DNA from: an uncultured Tateyamaria sp.
GTDB lineage: Bacteria > Pseudomonadota > Alphaproteobacteria > Rhodobacterales > Rhodobacteraceae
Reading direction: 5' to 3'
Assembly: GCF_947503705.1 (NCBI RefSeq)
Contig: NZ_CANNES010000002.1
Span: 62,001 to 126,000 of the forward strand
Length of the DNA stretch: 64,000 nt
A model generated the notes under the pieces. That model worked only from the letters and a program-made list of their open reading frames with translations, was not told the origin of the DNA and searched no databases. Shown one piece after another: positions 63,789 to 64,000 of the stretch (its first letter is position 1; each line of letters starts with the position of its first letter). The translations under genes and the position numbers were made by a program.

Positions 63789-64000
63789 CTAGTGTCGTCC
63801 AAGCAGCTCCTCGGGCAGCGCTTCAAGAAAGCGTTCGAATGGTTTTTGCGACCCCGTCCCACGAGACAAGACAAGGCTGCCGTGTAACAACATGACGACA
63901 CGTTCGGCTCGCGCTTGCCCCACGGCCTTCGCTGTCCCTTGTTCGGTGGCCAGCTGGCTCAGCGCTTCTATCAGCGCCTCGAAAATGCGCTTGATTGCAC
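63789..64000 (-). CDS. TetR-family regulator, C-terminal part (5' end outside window)
   Basis: Read on the minus strand from the right edge, 70 codons are open to a TAG at 63789-63791. The sequence (IFEALIEALSQLATEQGTAK, then VVMLLHGSLVLSRGTGSQKPF and ending LPEELLGRH) matches the C-terminal ligand domain of TetR repressors with the LhGSLvLsRg form. The DNA-binding half lies beyond the window. It is convergent with the membrane-protein gene. Confidence 0.75.
   Translation of the reverse strand, partial: AIKRIFEALIEALSQLATEQGTAKAVGQARAERVVMLLHGSLVLSRGTGSQKPFERFLEALPEELLGRH

Overview
The window looks like a chromosomal stretch of a marine-type Rhodobacterales alphaproteobacterium (Roseobacter group or close relative). 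The grounds are GC-rich coding sequence, a Rhodobacter-style smo/mtlK polyol locus, a TRAP-transporter catabolic operon, an MttB-like plus dimethylglycine-dehydrogenase-like pair, many LysR regulators, and very tight gene packing with ATGA or TAATG overlaps. Family names come from reading the translated sequence; no database search was possible.

Layout. 1-2894 (minus): an ABC ATPase and an FtsX-type permease cut by the left edge. 3276-10696 (plus): a complete polyol operon, smoE-F-G, smoS, an AraC regulator, mtlK and smoK, ending in a strong terminator. 10789-17499 (plus): a soluble phosphorelay made of a giant hybrid kinase with seven GAF domains, an Hpt protein and a response regulator fused to a nucleotide cyclase, all overlapping. 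17531-19943: a MetR-like LysR regulator with a MetR-type box, divergent from a class III aminotransferase. 20055-29991 (minus): a long operon of a LysR gene, three TRAP genes, a hydroxyacid dehydrogenase, an aldehyde dehydrogenase, a SelA-like PLP enzyme, a DUF4392 (D-glutamate-cyclase-like) protein and a class V aminotransferase. This is the best candidate for an undescribed catabolic pathway. 30263-34190 (plus): an MttB-family methyltransferase and an FAD/folate demethylase-like protein. 34481-38065 (plus): a DevBCA-type exporter behind a promoter whose start site lies in a perfect 8+8 bp palindrome, followed by a small secreted-protein gene broken by an in-frame TGA.

38127-48403 is a patchwork of accessory genes: a frameshifted quinone-oxidoreductase gene, LysR regulators, two haloalkane-dehalogenase-like hydrolases (one with an export signal), a DUF1330-like gene with an in-frame TAG, MAPEG and DUF6326 membrane proteins, a methyltransferase, a tartrate/malate dehydrogenase-like gene coupled to a fluoroacetate-dehalogenase-like hydrolase, a GNAT gene and an orphan WYL fragment. 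48667-51033 (minus) encodes a 788-residue protein with MACPF-like (perforin-like) spacing of key glycines. 51660-58228 holds a methyltransferase, then a polyamine-type ABC transporter operon ending in an Asp/Glu/hydantoin racemase, divergent from an FCD-type GntR regulator with a TTGTATACAA palindrome between them. 58225-64000 holds a double-GNAT protein, a SnoaL-like plus SDR pair with a divergent LysR regulator, a TetR regulator facing a membrane protein, and the 3' part of another TetR gene cut by the right edge.

No rRNA, tRNA, CRISPR array, insertion sequence or prophage was recognised. Three genes with a stop or frameshift lie within 5 kb (37.7-42.5 kb); they may be real decay or sequence error.
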